DNA of 35,747 nucleotides from an uncultured Methylophaga sp. (GCA_937877715.1 CALEHW010000029.1:1-35747), one strand, 5' to 3'; counted from the first letter of the stretch, positions 26,470 through 35,650 are shown. Program-made: numbers and translations. The notes: a model not told the origin generated them from the letters alone.

Positions 26470-28287
26470 TTGACGGAAAACCTTGTGTACGAACTCTCAC
26501 AGATCAGAAATTTCTCCATTATTGCCCATATTGACCATGGTAAATCGACTATTGCGGATCGTTTTATCCAGGTCTGTGGTGGGCTATCCGATCGTGAGAT
26601 GTCAGCCCAGGTGCTCGACTCCATGGATATCGAGAAGGAGCGTGGCATCACCATCAAGGCACAGAGTGTCTCCCTGGAGTACAAGGCAGATGATGGCAAG
26701 ATCTATCTGCTGAACTTTATTGATACTCCCGGGCATGTTGATTTCAGCTACGAGGTCTCTCGCTCCCTGGCTGCCTGTGAAGGTGCGTTACTGGTTGTGG
26801 ATGCGGCTCAGGGGGTGGAGGCACAGACAGTGGCCAACTGTTATACGGCAATTGATCTGGGTTTGGAGGTCCTCCCTGTGCTCAACAAGATTGATCTTCC
26901 CTCTGCTGAGCCGGAACGGGTGATTGAGGAGATTGAGGAGATTATTGGCATTGACGCAGTGGATGCCAAACAGGTGAGTGCCAAGACTGGCCTTGGGGTT
27001 GACGAGCTGTTGGATGAGATTGTGCAAAAGATTCCCGCCCCCGAGGGTGATCCCGAGGGGCCGCTCCAGGCGCTGATCATCGACTCATGGTTCGACAACT
27101 ATCTTGGAGTGGTTTCACTGGTGCGGGTGGTTAATGGAAAAATTGGTGGTCGCATGAAGATGAAGGTGATGTCGACCGGAAACATCCATCTGGTTGATCA
27201 GGTCGGAATCTTTACCCCCAAACGGACCCCCAAAGATGAGCTGATAGCCGGAGAGGTGGGATATGTGATTGCTGGGATCAAGCAGATCGATGGGGCCCCG
27301 GTCGGCGATACCCTGACTACTGCAGAGAGGCCGGTAGAGGAGTCACTTCCAGGTTTCCAGGAGGTCAAGCCACAGGTCTTTGCCGGGATGTATACCGTGG
27401 ACACTGATGACTACGAGGATTTCCGGGATGCCCTGGCCAAACTGCGGCTCAATGATGCGGCCCTAGAGTATGAGCCTGAGGTCTCGCCAGCACTCGGTTT
27501 CGGTTTCCGGATCGGATTCCTCGGGATGCTCCATATGGAGATTGTGCAGGAGCGGTTGGAGCGGGAGTATGGCCTCAATCTGGTCACCACCGCACCGACA
27601 GTTGTCTATGAGATCGAGAAGAGTGATGGCGAGGTGATCCATATCGACAACCCCGCAGACCTTCCGGTGGTAAACAAGATAAACCAGATTCGTGAACCGA
27701 TCATTGTTGCCAGTATTCTGGTGCCGCAGGACTATGTGGGGGCGGTGATCGGGCTCTGCATCGAAAAGCGTGGTCTGCAGAAGGATATGCAGTATATGGG
27801 GCGTCAGGTCTCCCTCACCTATGAGCTGCCGCTCTCCGAGGTGCTGGTCGACTTCTTTGACCGACTCAAGTCGGTGAGTCGTGGCTTTGCCTCGATGGAC
27901 TACTACTTCAAGACATTTATGCCGGCGGATCTGGTTAAGGTTGATCTACTGATCAACGGTGACAAGATGGATGCCCTGTCGATGATCATACATCGGGATG
28001 CCTCCATCTCACGAGGTCGTGTATTGGCCGAGAAGATGAGAGAGATCATCCCGCGACAGATGTTTGATGTGGCGATTCAGGCTACCATTGGTGCCAAGAT
28101 CATCTCCAGAACCACAGTCAAGGCGCTGCGCAAGAATGTGACCGCAAAATGTTACGGTGGAGACATCACCCGCAAGAAGAAACTGCTGGAGAAGCAGAAG
28201 GCGGGGAAGAAGCGGATGAAACGGGTAGGCAAGGTGGATATCCCTCAAGAGGCATTCATGGCAGTATTACAGACAGGCAAGAGATAG
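26470..28287 (+). CDS. lepA: Elongation factor 4 (LepA)
   Basis: LepA is a ribosomal GTPase that acts in initiation or in rescuing stalled elongation. The 605-residue product has the G1 motif [10 protein letters not shown]3 DTPGHVDF, G4 NKID, and the LepA-specific C-terminal part ([21 protein letters not shown], seen in parts). TTG at 26470 gives [17 protein letters not shown]; a GTG at 26485 giving [12 protein letters not shown] is equally possible. Neither has a strong Shine-Dalgarno, because the upstream terminator fills the space. First gene of lepA-lepB-rnc-era-recO-pdxJ-acpS. Confidence 0.97.
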   Translation: MTENLVYELSQIRNFSIIAHIDHGKSTIADRFIQVCGGLSDREMSAQVLDSMDIEKERGITIKAQSVSLEYKADDGKIYLLNFIDTPGHVDFSYEVSRSLAACEGALLVVDAAQGVEAQTVANCYTAIDLGLEVLPVLNKIDLPSAEPERVIEEIEEIIGIDAVDAKQVSAKTGLGVDELLDEIVQKIPAPEGDPEGPLQALIIDSWFDNYLGVVSLVRVVNGKIGGRMKMKVMSTGNIHLVDQVGIFTPKRTPKDELIAGEVGYVIAGIKQIDGAPVGDTLTTAERPVEESLPGFQEVKPQVFAGMYTVDTDDYEDFRDALAKLRLNDAALEYEPEVSPALGFGFRIGFLGMLHMEIVQERLEREYGLNLVTTAPTVVYEIEKSDGEVIHIDNPADLPVVNKINQIREPIIVASILVPQDYVGAVIGLCIEKRGLQKDMQYMGRQVSLTYELPLSEVLVDFFDRLKSVSRGFASMDYYFKTFMPADLVKVDLLINGDKMDALSMIIHRDASISRGRVLAEKMREIIPRQMFDVAIQATIGAKIISRTTVKALRKNVTAKCYGGDITRKKKLLEKQKAGKKRMKRVGKVDIPQEAFMAVLQTGKR

Positions 28288-28295
28288 GGGGGAGC

Positions 28296-29066
28296 ATGCA
28301 TCTCGACTTTTCAGGAATTTTGGTAATTGCACTACTGGTAACCGGTGGAATCTGGCTACTGGACGCAAAGTTGTGGGCAGGGAAACGTCGGGGCGGGGAT
28401 ATGCCTATGGTGGTGGAGTATGCGCGCTCCTTCTTCCCGGTAATCCTGATTGTGCTGCTGTTGCGCTCCTTCCTCTTCGAGCCATTTCGAATCCCCTCCA
28501 GTTCGATGCGTCCGACCCTGGTAGTGGGTGATTTCATCCTGGTCAATAAATTTGTCTACGGTCTGCGTCTGCCGGTATTGGATAGCAAAATAATCAGTGT
28601 AGGTGACCCCCAGCATGGCGACATCATGGTCTTTCGCTATCCGGAGGACCCCAGTATCGACTACATCAAACGGGTAGTGGGGGTGCCGGGAGACCGCATT
28701 GAATACCGCAACCGTCAGCTCTTTGTAAACGGCAAGGCCTCTACCATGACCAGACACGGCTCTCATCTCTGGATGGACAGACAGTGTCGCACCATTGACT
28801 CATTGCGGTTCCGTGAACAGACCAAGGATACCGACCACGAGATCCTGATTATTCCGCACCACGCCTCTCGCGCCGAGGGGGAGTGGGTGGTGCCAGAGGG
28901 TCACTACTTCATGCTGGGAGACAATCGTGACAACAGTCGTGATGGTCGCTACTGGGGCTTTGTGCCGGAAGAGAATATTGTAGGCAAGGCAGTTGCGGTG
29001 TGGATGAGTTGGGACTTCAACTGTGGGGATGGAATCAGTTGGGGCCGGATCGGCTCAATAAAATAA
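28296..29066 (+). CDS. lepB: Signal peptidase I
   Basis: LepB cuts signal peptides from exported proteins at the outer face of the inner membrane. The 256-residue product has two N-terminal membrane segments (about 8-23 and 46-60), the catalytic serine in PSSSMRPTL (Ser70), the catalytic lysine in DYIKRVVGVPGD (Lys125) and the box MLGDNRDNSRDGRYWGFVP. I chose the ATG at 28296, preceded by GGGGGGAG, 8 bases after lepA; a longer frame would begin inside lepA. Confidence 0.96.
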   Translation: MHLDFSGILVIALLVTGGIWLLDAKLWAGKRRGGDMPMVVEYARSFFPVILIVLLLRSFLFEPFRIPSSSMRPTLVVGDFILVNKFVYGLRLPVLDSKIISVGDPQHGDIMVFRYPEDPSIDYIKRVVGVPGDRIEYRNRQLFVNGKASTMTRHGSHLWMDRQCRTIDSLRFREQTKDTDHEILIIPHHASRAEGEWVVPEGHYFMLGDNRDNSRDGRYWGFVPEENIVGKAVAVWMSWDFNCGDGISWGRIGSIK

Positions 29067-29085
29067 CTGGCACTCAAACCGGCAG

Positions 29086-29769
29086 ATGTCACAGTCACCA
29101 CTCGAACGACTTGCAGCCAGGCTGGGGTACCGTTTTCAGCAACCAGAGTTGCTGCGCCGGGCGATGACCCACCGTAGTGTGGGCCACCAGAATAATGAAC
29201 GCCTTGAATTTCTGGGGGACTCGATCCTCGGTTTCGTGGTGAGCGGGATGCTCTACCACCACTATCCGGATGTTCCAGAGGGTGACCTCAGCCGCCTGCG
29301 AGCCCGTCTGGTTCGCGGGGAGAGCCTAGCAGCGATGGCAAGAGAGCTGGAGCTGGGGGATGCACTGCTGTTGGGGCAGGGTGAACTGAAGAGCGGCGGA
29401 TTCCGCCGGGACTCTATTCTCGCCGATGCCATGGAGGCTCTGATTGGCGCAATCTATCTGGATGGTGGTTTTGAATCATGTGAGCAGTGGCTACAGCAGA
29501 TTTTTGCCCAGCGCATCGCTGCCCTCCCGCCACTGGCAGAGCTCAAGGACCCCAAGACCAGGCTTCAGGAGTGGCTACAGGCACATAAACACCAACTGCC
29601 GGATTACCAGTTGGTCCAGGTCAAGGGGGAGGGGCATCTGCAGAGATTCACCATTGCGTGCAAGCTTGATGCCGTTGATGTGATAACCCATGGTGAGGGC
29701 AAGAGCCGTAGAAAGGCAGAACAGCAGGCGGCCATCAAGGCACTTGCAGAGCTGGAGATGAGTGGATGA
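29086..29769 (+). CDS. rnc: Ribonuclease III
   Basis: RNase III cuts double-stranded RNA, including rRNA precursors. The 227-residue product has the catalytic signature NERLEFLGDSILG with its Glu and Asp ligands, the second acidic site DAMEALIGAIYLDGG, and a C-terminal double-stranded RNA-binding domain (about 155-224, with GKSRRKAEQQAA). Length matches E. coli. The stop overlaps the era start (ATGA). lepB-rnc-era is a standard operon and rnc often regulates its own message. Confidence 0.97.
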   Translation: MSQSPLERLAARLGYRFQQPELLRRAMTHRSVGHQNNERLEFLGDSILGFVVSGMLYHHYPDVPEGDLSRLRARLVRGESLAAMARELELGDALLLGQGELKSGGFRRDSILADAMEALIGAIYLDGGFESCEQWLQQIFAQRIAALPPLAELKDPKTRLQEWLQAHKHQLPDYQLVQVKGEGHLQRFTIACKLDAVDVITHGEGKSRRKAEQQAAIKALAELEMSG

Positions 29770-30683
29770 GCGGTACTGAAAAACAACAATCCAAAAGTGG
29801 GGTGGTTGCGATTGTCGGCCGTCCCAATGTAGGTAAATCAACCCTGATGAACCGTATTCTTGGCGAGAAGCTGAGCATCACCTCCCGCAAGCCGCAGACC
29901 ACCCGCCACCGTCTGTTGGGGATCAAGACCGTTGGACTGTCCCAGTTCATCTATGTCGATACCCCCGGCATCCACTCCAATGTAGAGACTGCGATGAATC
30001 GTTACCTGAATCGTGCAGCTACCAGCAGTATGGACGATGTGGATGCAGTGGTCTTTGTGATTGATGGCGAGAAGTGGAGCAGTGAGGACGAGGCGGTACT
30101 GGAACTGTTGAAAAAACAGCGCAGGCCGGTTATCGCTATCATCAATAAGCTGGATCAGATCGGCAACAGGGAGAAGCTGTTGCCGATGATCGAGAAGCTG
30201 TCGGGGCAGATGGAGTTTAATTCCATAATCCCGCTCTCTGCTCTGAAGGGACAGGGGGTCGAGCAGCTGGAGAAGCAGCTAGAGTCGCTACTGCCGGAGG
30301 GCAGCCACCTCTACGACGAGGATCAGATTACCGATCGGAGCGAACGTTTTCTGGTGGCCGAGAGGATTCGTGAGAAGCTGACAAGACAGCTGGGGCAGGA
30401 GCTCCCCTATGCACTTACAGTCGAGATTGAGCAGTTCAAGGAAGCGGGCAAGATTACCGATATTGCAGCCGTGATCTGGGTTGAGCGTGAGGGCCAGAAG
30501 GGTATCGTGATCGGCAAGAAGGGGTCACGCCTGCGCAGTGTTGGCAAAGAGGCACGAGAAGAGCTGGAGCAGCTGCTTGGACGCAAGATCTTTCTGCAGC
30601 TCTGGGTCAAGGTGCGTGCCGGCTGGTCCGACGATGATCGTGCCCTGCAGAGTCTCGGATACCGGGAAGATCAGCTATTGTGA
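29766..30683 (+). CDS. era: GTPase Era
   Basis: Era is a GTPase that binds 16S rRNA near its 3' end and is needed to mature the 30S subunit. The 305-residue product has G1 GRPNVGKST, G3 DTPG, G4 NKLD and the C-terminal KH domain (GIVIGKKGSRLRSVGKEAREELE, in parts). It overlaps rnc at the start and recO at the end (GTGA), so the three genes are tightly coupled. Confidence 0.98.
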   Translation: MSGTEKQQSKSGVVAIVGRPNVGKSTLMNRILGEKLSITSRKPQTTRHRLLGIKTVGLSQFIYVDTPGIHSNVETAMNRYLNRAATSSMDDVDAVVFVIDGEKWSSEDEAVLELLKKQRRPVIAIINKLDQIGNREKLLPMIEKLSGQMEFNSIIPLSALKGQGVEQLEKQLESLLPEGSHLYDEDQITDRSERFLVAERIREKLTRQLGQELPYALTVEIEQFKEAGKITDIAAVIWVEREGQKGIVIGKKGSRLRSVGKEAREELEQLLGRKIFLQLWVKVRAGWSDDDRALQSLGYREDQLL

Positions 30684-31399
30684 GAAACAACCGAGACCAT
30701 TTTCATAACGCCTTTGTGCTCCATGTGCGCCCGTTTCGCAACAGCAGTCAGATTGTCGAACTCTTTACCGAGGATGCCGGACGGGTCGGAGTTGTTGCGC
30801 GTGGAGCCAGTCGGGGCAAATCACCGCTATCCGCTCTGCTGCAGCCATTCACCCCCCTGCAGCTCTCCTGGAGCGGGCGTGGAGAGCTCCATACCTTGGG
30901 GCGGGTGGAGATGAGAGAGATGGCATATCGGCTGCCCGGCAGGAGGAGCATCTGCGGGCTCTATGCCAACGAGCTGCTGATGCGACTGCTCCATAGAGGA
31001 GATAGCCATAGCGAGCTGTTTCGGCTCTACCACAAGTTATTGCAAGAACTGAGTGAGGGTGGAGACGAGGCCCCTCTGCTACGCTCCTTCGAGGTGCGCC
31101 TGCTGGAGGAGATCGGGTTTGGGTTTGATCTTCAGCTCGACTGTTCAGGGCTTCCGATTCTCCCGGAACAGCATTACGGCTACAATCCGGAGCAGGGAAT
31201 CGTGCCACTTGCAGAAAATGGGGCACAGCAGTTTACGGTGATGGGCAAGACCCTGCAGTGGCTGCGCTCCACCGAGCTGGATGTAGAGAGACAGATACTG
31301 CGGGAGGCCAAACAGCTGTTGAGAACCGCCATTGATTACCACCTTCCAGTCGAGCTGGAGAGTAGAAAACTTATCGCCCAATACGGGGCACTGAGCTGA
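30680..31399 (+). CDS. recO: DNA repair protein RecO
   Basis: RecO works with RecF and RecR to load RecA on SSB-covered DNA. The 239-residue product has the N-terminal OB domain ([35 protein letters not shown], in parts) and the helical C-domain ([23 protein letters not shown]). There is no zinc-finger Cys quartet, as in the enterobacterial form. The GTG start overlaps the era stop. pdxJ follows after 11 bases. Confidence 0.95.
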   Translation: MRNNRDHFHNAFVLHVRPFRNSSQIVELFTEDAGRVGVVARGASRGKSPLSALLQPFTPLQLSWSGRGELHTLGRVEMREMAYRLPGRRSICGLYANELLMRLLHRGDSHSELFRLYHKLLQELSEGGDEAPLLRSFEVRLLEEIGFGFDLQLDCSGLPILPEQHYGYNPEQGIVPLAENGAQQFTVMGKTLQWLRSTELDVERQILREAKQLLRTAIDYHLPVELESRKLIAQYGALS

Positions 31400-31410
31400 G
31401 GAGCACTGCG

Positions 31411-32157
31411 TTGGGCATAGAGAATATTCCACTACTTGGGGTCAATATTGACCATGTCGCCACCCTGCGACAGGCGCGGGGGACCATATATCCCAGCGTG
31501 ATGGATGCGGCAATTCTGGCAGAGAAGGGTGGAGCAGACGGGATCACCATGCATCTGCGCGAGGATCGTCGCCATATCCAGGACCACGATCTTGAAGAGG
31601 TTGCTGCTCACGTCACTACCAAAATCAATCTGGAGATGGCGGTGACCGAGGAGATGATCTCCATTGCAGAGAAGTTCAGCCCTGCCGACTGCTGTCTGGT
31701 TCCGGAAAAGCGCGAGGAGCTGACCACCGAGGGGGGGCTCGATGTTGCAGGGCAGATCGAGAAGATGAGGGATGCAGTGGCTCGTCTCGCTGCAGCGGGG
31801 ATTCAGGTCTCACCATTTATTGATCCGGACCCTCGCCAGATCGAGGCAGTTGCCGAGATTGGCGCCCCGGTCTGTGAAATCCATACCGGTCGCTTTGCAG
31901 ATGCAACGGATGATCAGGAGCGTAACGAGGAGTTTGAACGGATTAGAGAGGCGGTCCGTTTCGCCAAAGAGCTAGCCATTCAGCCCAATGCAGGACATGG
32001 ACTCCACTACGGAAATGTACAGCGGATTGCGGCCCTGCCGGATATTGTGGAGCTCAATATCGGCCACTCAATTGTTGCGCATGCTCTGTTGGCTGGAGGG
32101 TTGGAGCAGTCTGTCAGAGAGATGAAAAAACTAATGATAGAAGCACGCAGCAGCTGA
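31411..32157 (+). CDS. pdxJ: Pyridoxine 5'-phosphate synthase
   Basis: PdxJ condenses 1-deoxyxylulose 5-phosphate with aminoacetone phosphate to form PNP, the last ring-closing step of vitamin B6 synthesis. The 248-residue TIM barrel has [35 protein letters not shown] in part, [17 protein letters not shown] and AGHGLHYGN. The TTG start at 31411 has GAGGAG 8 bases upstream. recO-pdxJ-acpS is the usual order. Confidence 0.97.
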   Translation: MGIENIPLLGVNIDHVATLRQARGTIYPSVMDAAILAEKGGADGITMHLREDRRHIQDHDLEEVAAHVTTKINLEMAVTEEMISIAEKFSPADCCLVPEKREELTTEGGLDVAGQIEKMRDAVARLAAAGIQVSPFIDPDPRQIEAVAEIGAPVCEIHTGRFADATDDQERNEEFERIREAVRFAKELAIQPNAGHGLHYGNVQRIAALPDIVELNIGHSIVAHALLAGGLEQSVREMKKLMIEARSS

Positions 32158-32160
32158 TTC

Positions 32161-32547
32161 ATGATTATTGGGATAGGGACAGATCTGGTTGATGTGAGGC
32201 GAATCAGGGAGAGTCTGGAGCGCCACGGCGACCGTTTTGCCAACAAGATCCTCTCAAAAAATGAGACGATTGAGTTTCAGCAGTGTGGGGAGAGGATCAA
32301 ACCCCACTTTCTGGCCAAGCGATTTGCCGCAAAAGAGGCAACAGTAAAGGCTCTGGGGACCGGATTTCGTGATGGTATCCAGTTGCGTGATATTGAGGTT
32401 ACCCATACCGACAAGGGAAAGCCTGAATTGAAACTTTCTGGTGCAGCCAAGAGAGAGCAACAGCATCTTGGAGTAATATCTACCCATATATCCATATCGG
32501 ACGAACATGAACACGCTGTCGCATTTGTAATAATGGAGAAGGAATGA
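32161..32547 (+). CDS. acpS: Holo-[acyl-carrier-protein] synthase
   Basis: AcpS transfers 4'-phosphopantetheine from CoA to ACP. The 128-residue product has the N-terminal MIIGIGTDLVDVRRI with the metal-binding Asp8, the RFAAKEATVKALGTG motif with its Glu, and the length usual for the family. It begins 4 bases after pdxJ and its TGA overlaps the cysM ATG, so cysM is translationally coupled. Confidence 0.97.
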   Translation: MIIGIGTDLVDVRRIRESLERHGDRFANKILSKNETIEFQQCGERIKPHFLAKRFAAKEATVKALGTGFRDGIQLRDIEVTHTDKGKPELKLSGAAKREQQHLGVISTHISISDEHEHAVAFVIMEKE

Positions 32548-33449
32548 ATTACCAAACCATGCACTCTCTGGTGGGGAACACCCCGCTGGTACAGCTTCAG
32601 CGCCTGCCGGGTGAGGATAGCGAGAGGCGAAACAACACGATTTTGGTAAAGCTGGAGGGCAATAATCCAGCAGGGTCGGTAAAGGATCGCCCCGCCCTTA
32701 GTATGATTCAACACGCCCAGGAGAGAGGGGAGATCGAGCCGGGTGACACCCTGATCGAGGCGACCAGTGGCAACACCGGGATTGCCCTGGCGATGGCCGC
32801 GGCGATTATGGGTTACCGCATGATTCTGGTGATGCCGGAGCACATGAGTGTAGAGCGCCGCGCCTCGATGCGGGCCTATGGTGCGGAGCTGGTGCTGACC
32901 CCGGCAGAGGGGAGCATGGAGGCGGCCATAGACAAGTCACGCGAGCTGGAGGCTGCCGGCAGTGGCAAGATTCTCGACCAGTTTTCCAACCAGGATAACC
33001 CGCTGGCCCACTATGAGGGGACAGCGCCGGAGATCTGGCGGGATACAGCCGGGAAGATCACCCACTTCATCAGTGCCATGGGGACAACGGGGACCATTAT
33101 GGGAAGCTCCCGCTACTTTAAGGAGCAGAACCCCGCAGTGCAGATTATCGGAGTACAGCCGCAGGAGGGGTCAAGCATCCCCGGGATACGGCGCTGGCCA
33201 AAGGAGTATCTGCCAAAAATCTATGATGCATCACAGGTTGACCAGATTGTCGATGTCTCTCAAGAAGATGCGGAAGAGATCACCCGCCGTCTGGCTACAG
33301 AGGAGGGGATCTTCTGCGGTGTCTCCTCCGGTGGAGCGGTAGCGGCGGCACTGAAGCTCTCACGACAGCTGGAGAATGCAACCATTGTGACCATAATCTG
33401 TGACCGAGGTGATCGTTACCTCTCAACTGGTCTGTTTCCAGTAGAATAG
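32544..33449 (+). CDS. cysM: Cysteine synthase B (O-acetylserine sulfhydrylase)
   Basis: CysM makes cysteine from O-acetylserine and sulfide or thiosulfate, using PLP. The 301-residue product has the PLP lysine in NNPAGSVKDRPALSM (Lys47), the substrate loop EATSGNTGIALAM and the CysM-type ending with CGVSSGGAVAAAL. Details such as MSVERRASMRAYGAELVLT favour CysM over CysK. It overlaps acpS and lies 12 bases before rlmD, as in several gammaproteobacteria. Confidence 0.95.
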   Translation: MNYQTMHSLVGNTPLVQLQRLPGEDSERRNNTILVKLEGNNPAGSVKDRPALSMIQHAQERGEIEPGDTLIEATSGNTGIALAMAAAIMGYRMILVMPEHMSVERRASMRAYGAELVLTPAEGSMEAAIDKSRELEAAGSGKILDQFSNQDNPLAHYEGTAPEIWRDTAGKITHFISAMGTTGTIMGSSRYFKEQNPAVQIIGVQPQEGSSIPGIRRWPKEYLPKIYDASQVDQIVDVSQEDAEEITRRLATEEGIFCGVSSGGAVAAALKLSRQLENATIVTIICDRGDRYLSTGLFPVE

Positions 33450-33461
33450 AGGAGTTTAGCC

Positions 33462-34796
33462 GTGGGTCGCAGACGCCGTAAACCACTACCCCAGGAGCCT
33501 GTACGGGCAACCATTGAGTCACTTGCCCACGACGGCAAGGGGATAACCCACAGTGACGGCAAGGTCGTCTTCATTCCGGGGACACTTCCGGGGGAGGAGA
33601 TCCTCTACAAACTGACGGGGCGACGCCGGAACTTCGACTCCGGAGAGGTGGTAGAGGTCATTACCCCATCCCCCGACCGTGTAGAGCCACCATGCCCACA
33701 CTTTGCAGGGTGTGGCGGCTGCTCCCTGCAGCAGATGGAGGCGGGGGCACAGATCCAATTCAAACAGCAGACCCTGCTCGACAACTTCTCCCGTCTGGGC
33801 AAGGTAAACCCCGAGAGCCTGCTCCCCCCACTAACCGGCCCGGTTGTCGGTTATCGGCGCAAGGCACGTCTCGGGGTCCGTTATGTCCCCAAGAAGGGCG
33901 GGGCATTGGTCGGCTTTCGCGAAAAACAGAGTGGCTACCTGACGGTAATGGACTCCTGCATGGTGTTGACGCCAGAGGTTGGCGAGCATATTGGTGACCT
34001 TCGTGATCTGATCAGCGAGATGGATGGTTGCAACAAGATTGCCCAGATCGAGGTTGCCTGCGATGACCACCAGACCCTGCTGGTATTCCGCAATCTGGAG
34101 CCACTGTCGGAGGATGACCAGGCGCGCCTGGACAGCTTTGGCAGAGAGCACAAGATCAATATATATCTCCAGCCCAAGGGGCCGGAGACGGTTGCCCCCC
34201 TCAACCCGGAGCAGCGTACAGAGCTCTCATACCGGCTTGACCAGTTCGAGCTGGAGTACCATTTTCTCCCCACCGATTTCACCCAGGTCAACAGCACAAT
34301 AAACCAGGCGATGGTACCGCTTGCCATTGAGCTGCTCGATCTCAAGGCAGAGGACGAGGTGCTTGATCTCTTCTGTGGGCTGGGAAACTTCACCCTGCCG
34401 ATCGCCACAACAGCGGGCCATGTGGTCGGGGTTGAGGGGAGTGAGGAGCTGGTACAGCGGGCACGTGATAACGCGGAGCGTAACCAGATCAAGAATGCCG
34501 AGTTCTTTGCGGTAGATCTGCAGGATGAAGAGACCGGAGGGGTCTGGCTCAACAACCGTTACAACAAGGTGCTGCTTGATCCTCCACGGAGCGGCGCCCT
34601 GGAGATAGTGCAGAAGATGCGCAAGATCAAGCCGCAAAGAATCGTCTACGTCTCCTGCAATCCGGCAACCCTGGCACGGGATGCCGATGAGCTGGTAAAC
34701 AACCAGGGGTACCGCCTGCTCTCGGCAGGGGTGATGGATATGTTCCCCCACACCGCCCACGTCGAGTCTATCGCCCTGTTTGAGAAGAGCGACTGA
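33462..34796 (+). CDS. rlmD: 23S rRNA (uracil-1939-C5)-methyltransferase
   Basis: RlmD (RumA) makes m5U1939 in 23S rRNA. The 444-residue product has an N-terminal TRAM domain (about 10-70), Fe-S ligands in CPHFAGCGGC (Cys78, Cys84, Cys87) plus a later Cys in DSCMVL, the SAM motif VLDLFCGLGNFTLPIA and the catalytic Cys in YVSCNPATLARD. The start is GTG. In many relatives relA comes next; here a toxin-antitoxin patch follows instead. Confidence 0.96.
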   Translation: MGRRRRKPLPQEPVRATIESLAHDGKGITHSDGKVVFIPGTLPGEEILYKLTGRRRNFDSGEVVEVITPSPDRVEPPCPHFAGCGGCSLQQMEAGAQIQFKQQTLLDNFSRLGKVNPESLLPPLTGPVVGYRRKARLGVRYVPKKGGALVGFREKQSGYLTVMDSCMVLTPEVGEHIGDLRDLISEMDGCNKIAQIEVACDDHQTLLVFRNLEPLSEDDQARLDSFGREHKINIYLQPKGPETVAPLNPEQRTELSYRLDQFELEYHFLPTDFTQVNSTINQAMVPLAIELLDLKAEDEVLDLFCGLGNFTLPIATTAGHVVGVEGSEELVQRARDNAERNQIKNAEFFAVDLQDEETGGVWLNNRYNKVLLDPPRSGALEIVQKMRKIKPQRIVYVSCNPATLARDADELVNNQGYRLLSAGVMDMFPHTAHVESIALFEKSD

Positions 34797-34797
34797 G

Positions 34798-34889
34798 TGG
34801 TTACAGTTAGCGCACCAAACTGTAACCATTCGTAACCAAAGCGACGTGAGATGTCGCTATTCTGTGTCATAAAATACAAGGACACAGAA
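34798..34889 (+). repeat. Three consecutive perfect inverted repeats after rlmD
   Basis: Three hairpins stand in line. TGGTTACAGTT (34798-34808) pairs with 34818-34828 over 11 bases. AGCGAC (34840-34845) pairs with GTCGCT (34853-34858). TTCTGTGTC (34860-34868) pairs with GACACAGAA (34881-34889). None is followed by a T-run. They could protect or end the rlmD message, or form a small structured RNA. Confidence 0.7.
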
Positions 34890-34904
34890 ATTGGGGAGGA
34901 AACT

Positions 34905-35009
34905 ATGACGATTGGGGTGCAAACCTACAGAGCGTATACAAATCCTGAGTCTAATAACGGCCAGGTAATACGCTTGTTGCATATTACGCTACTAGCGTAT
35001 AAAATATAA
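34905..35009 (+). CDS. Possible 34-codon small ORF before the toxin gene
   Basis: An ATG preceded by a strong Shine-Dalgarno (GGGGAGGA, 4 bases away) opens a 34-residue frame ending in TAA two bases before the toxin start. The product (MTIGVQTYRAYTNPES at the start, ILLLAYKI-like end) resembles nothing I know. The frame also holds four copies of an operator-like heptamer and a -10-like box, so it may be regulatory DNA with a fortuitous frame, a leader peptide, or the remnant of a gene. Confidence 0.3.
   Translation: MTIGVQTYRAYTNPESNNGQVIRLLHITLLAYKI
34931..35000 (+). promoter_or_regulatory. Repeated heptamer operator of the toxin-antitoxin pair
   Basis: AGCGTAT occurs at 34931-34937 and 34994-35000; its reverse complement ATACGCT is at 34968-34974, with a one-base variant TTACGCT at 34984-34990. 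The last two form the palindrome TACGCTACTAGCGTA. HTH antitoxins usually repress their own operon by binding such repeats. Confidence 0.6.
34977..35005 (+). promoter_or_regulatory. Candidate promoter of the toxin-antitoxin operon
   Basis: TAAAAT (35000-35005) is a good -10 hexamer, with TTGCAT (34977-34982) 17 bases upstream as a weak -35. Predicted initiation is about 35011-35012, the toxin ATG itself, which would give a leaderless mRNA. The operator palindrome overlaps the spacer. Confidence 0.45.
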
Positions 35010-35011
35010 GC

Positions 35012-35329
35012 ATGATTTTTGTAGAGTTGCCACTGTTTCAAAAGCATGTCACTTTTACAGATGATGAGTTACGAGCAGTTCAGAACGAAATCGTAACCAA
35101 TCCCGACTGTGGGGCACTAATTGCTGGCACTGGTGGACTACGAAAACTACGGGCTGGTCTTGATGGTAGAGGCAAGCGTGGTGGAGCACGGGTGATCTAT
35201 TATGTGCAGATATCAGTATCAGTTTGCTATCTGCTACTGGCATATCCCAAAAATGTGCAAGAGAACCTAAATCCAAATCGGGCTAAGCAACTGAAACAAC
35301 TGTTAGATGAGGTGGTCAACAATGGATGA
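35012..35329 (+). CDS. RelE/HigB-like toxin
   Basis: A 105-residue protein of the RelE/ParE superfamily, nearest to HigB2-type mRNA interferases that cut messages on the ribosome. Supporting segments are TFTDDELRAVQNEIVTNP, the core GTGGLRKLRAG and GRGKRGGARVIYY, and CYLLLAYPKN. It precedes its antitoxin, the reversed order typical of higBA, and overlaps it by 8 bases. Codon use and base composition look AT-richer than the housekeeping genes nearby, which suggests acquisition by transfer. Confidence 0.9.
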   Translation: MIFVELPLFQKHVTFTDDELRAVQNEIVTNPDCGALIAGTGGLRKLRAGLDGRGKRGGARVIYYVQISVSVCYLLLAYPKNVQENLNPNRAKQLKQLLDEVVNNG

Positions 35330-35615
35330 TATGATTTTTAATGATCTTCTGGAGAGCACAAGAAACATGGTGAAGCACTCCAAGGGGGAGACTGTACAAG
35401 GCGCTGTCACTACCACCCTGTCGGAGGTCGACATAAAAAAGGTGCGGGAACGTGTGGGAGTATCACAAGCTGTCTTTGCTGCATTGATTGGGGTGTCTCG
35501 CAGGACACTGGAGAACTGGGAGCAGAGCCGGGTTACTCCATCAGGCCCAGCCAAGGCGTTATTGAAGATTTTGGAGGCAGACCCAGAGGGGGCAATGAAG
35601 GTGCTGCACTCATAA
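35322..35615 (+). CDS. HTH antitoxin of the HigA/Xre type
   Basis: A 97-residue antitoxin. The C-terminal half is an Xre-type helix-turn-helix (VRERVGVSQAVFAALIGVSRRTLENWEQ, in parts, about 45-75) followed by a GPAKALLKILEADP tail. The N-terminal half likely wraps the toxin. I chose the ATG at 35322, which overlaps the toxin stop; an in-frame start five codons earlier lies deeper in the toxin gene. It should neutralise the toxin and repress the operon through the upstream heptamers. Confidence 0.9.
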   Translation: MDDMIFNDLLESTRNMVKHSKGETVQGAVTTTLSEVDIKKVRERVGVSQAVFAALIGVSRRTLENWEQSRVTPSGPAKALLKILEADPEGAMKVLHS

Positions 35616-35650
35616 GTTACATAGGGGGCACCATCCGTCTCACGGGTGAC

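Noticed and set aside
28149-28295. Longer N-terminus for signal peptidase I
   Set aside because: It would overlap lepA by about 140 bases, while the ATG at 28296 has a strong Shine-Dalgarno and gives the expected two membrane segments.
34798-34889. Inverted repeats as a CRISPR array or insertion sequence ends
   Set aside because: The three repeats differ from one another, have no regular spacers, no transposase and no target duplication.
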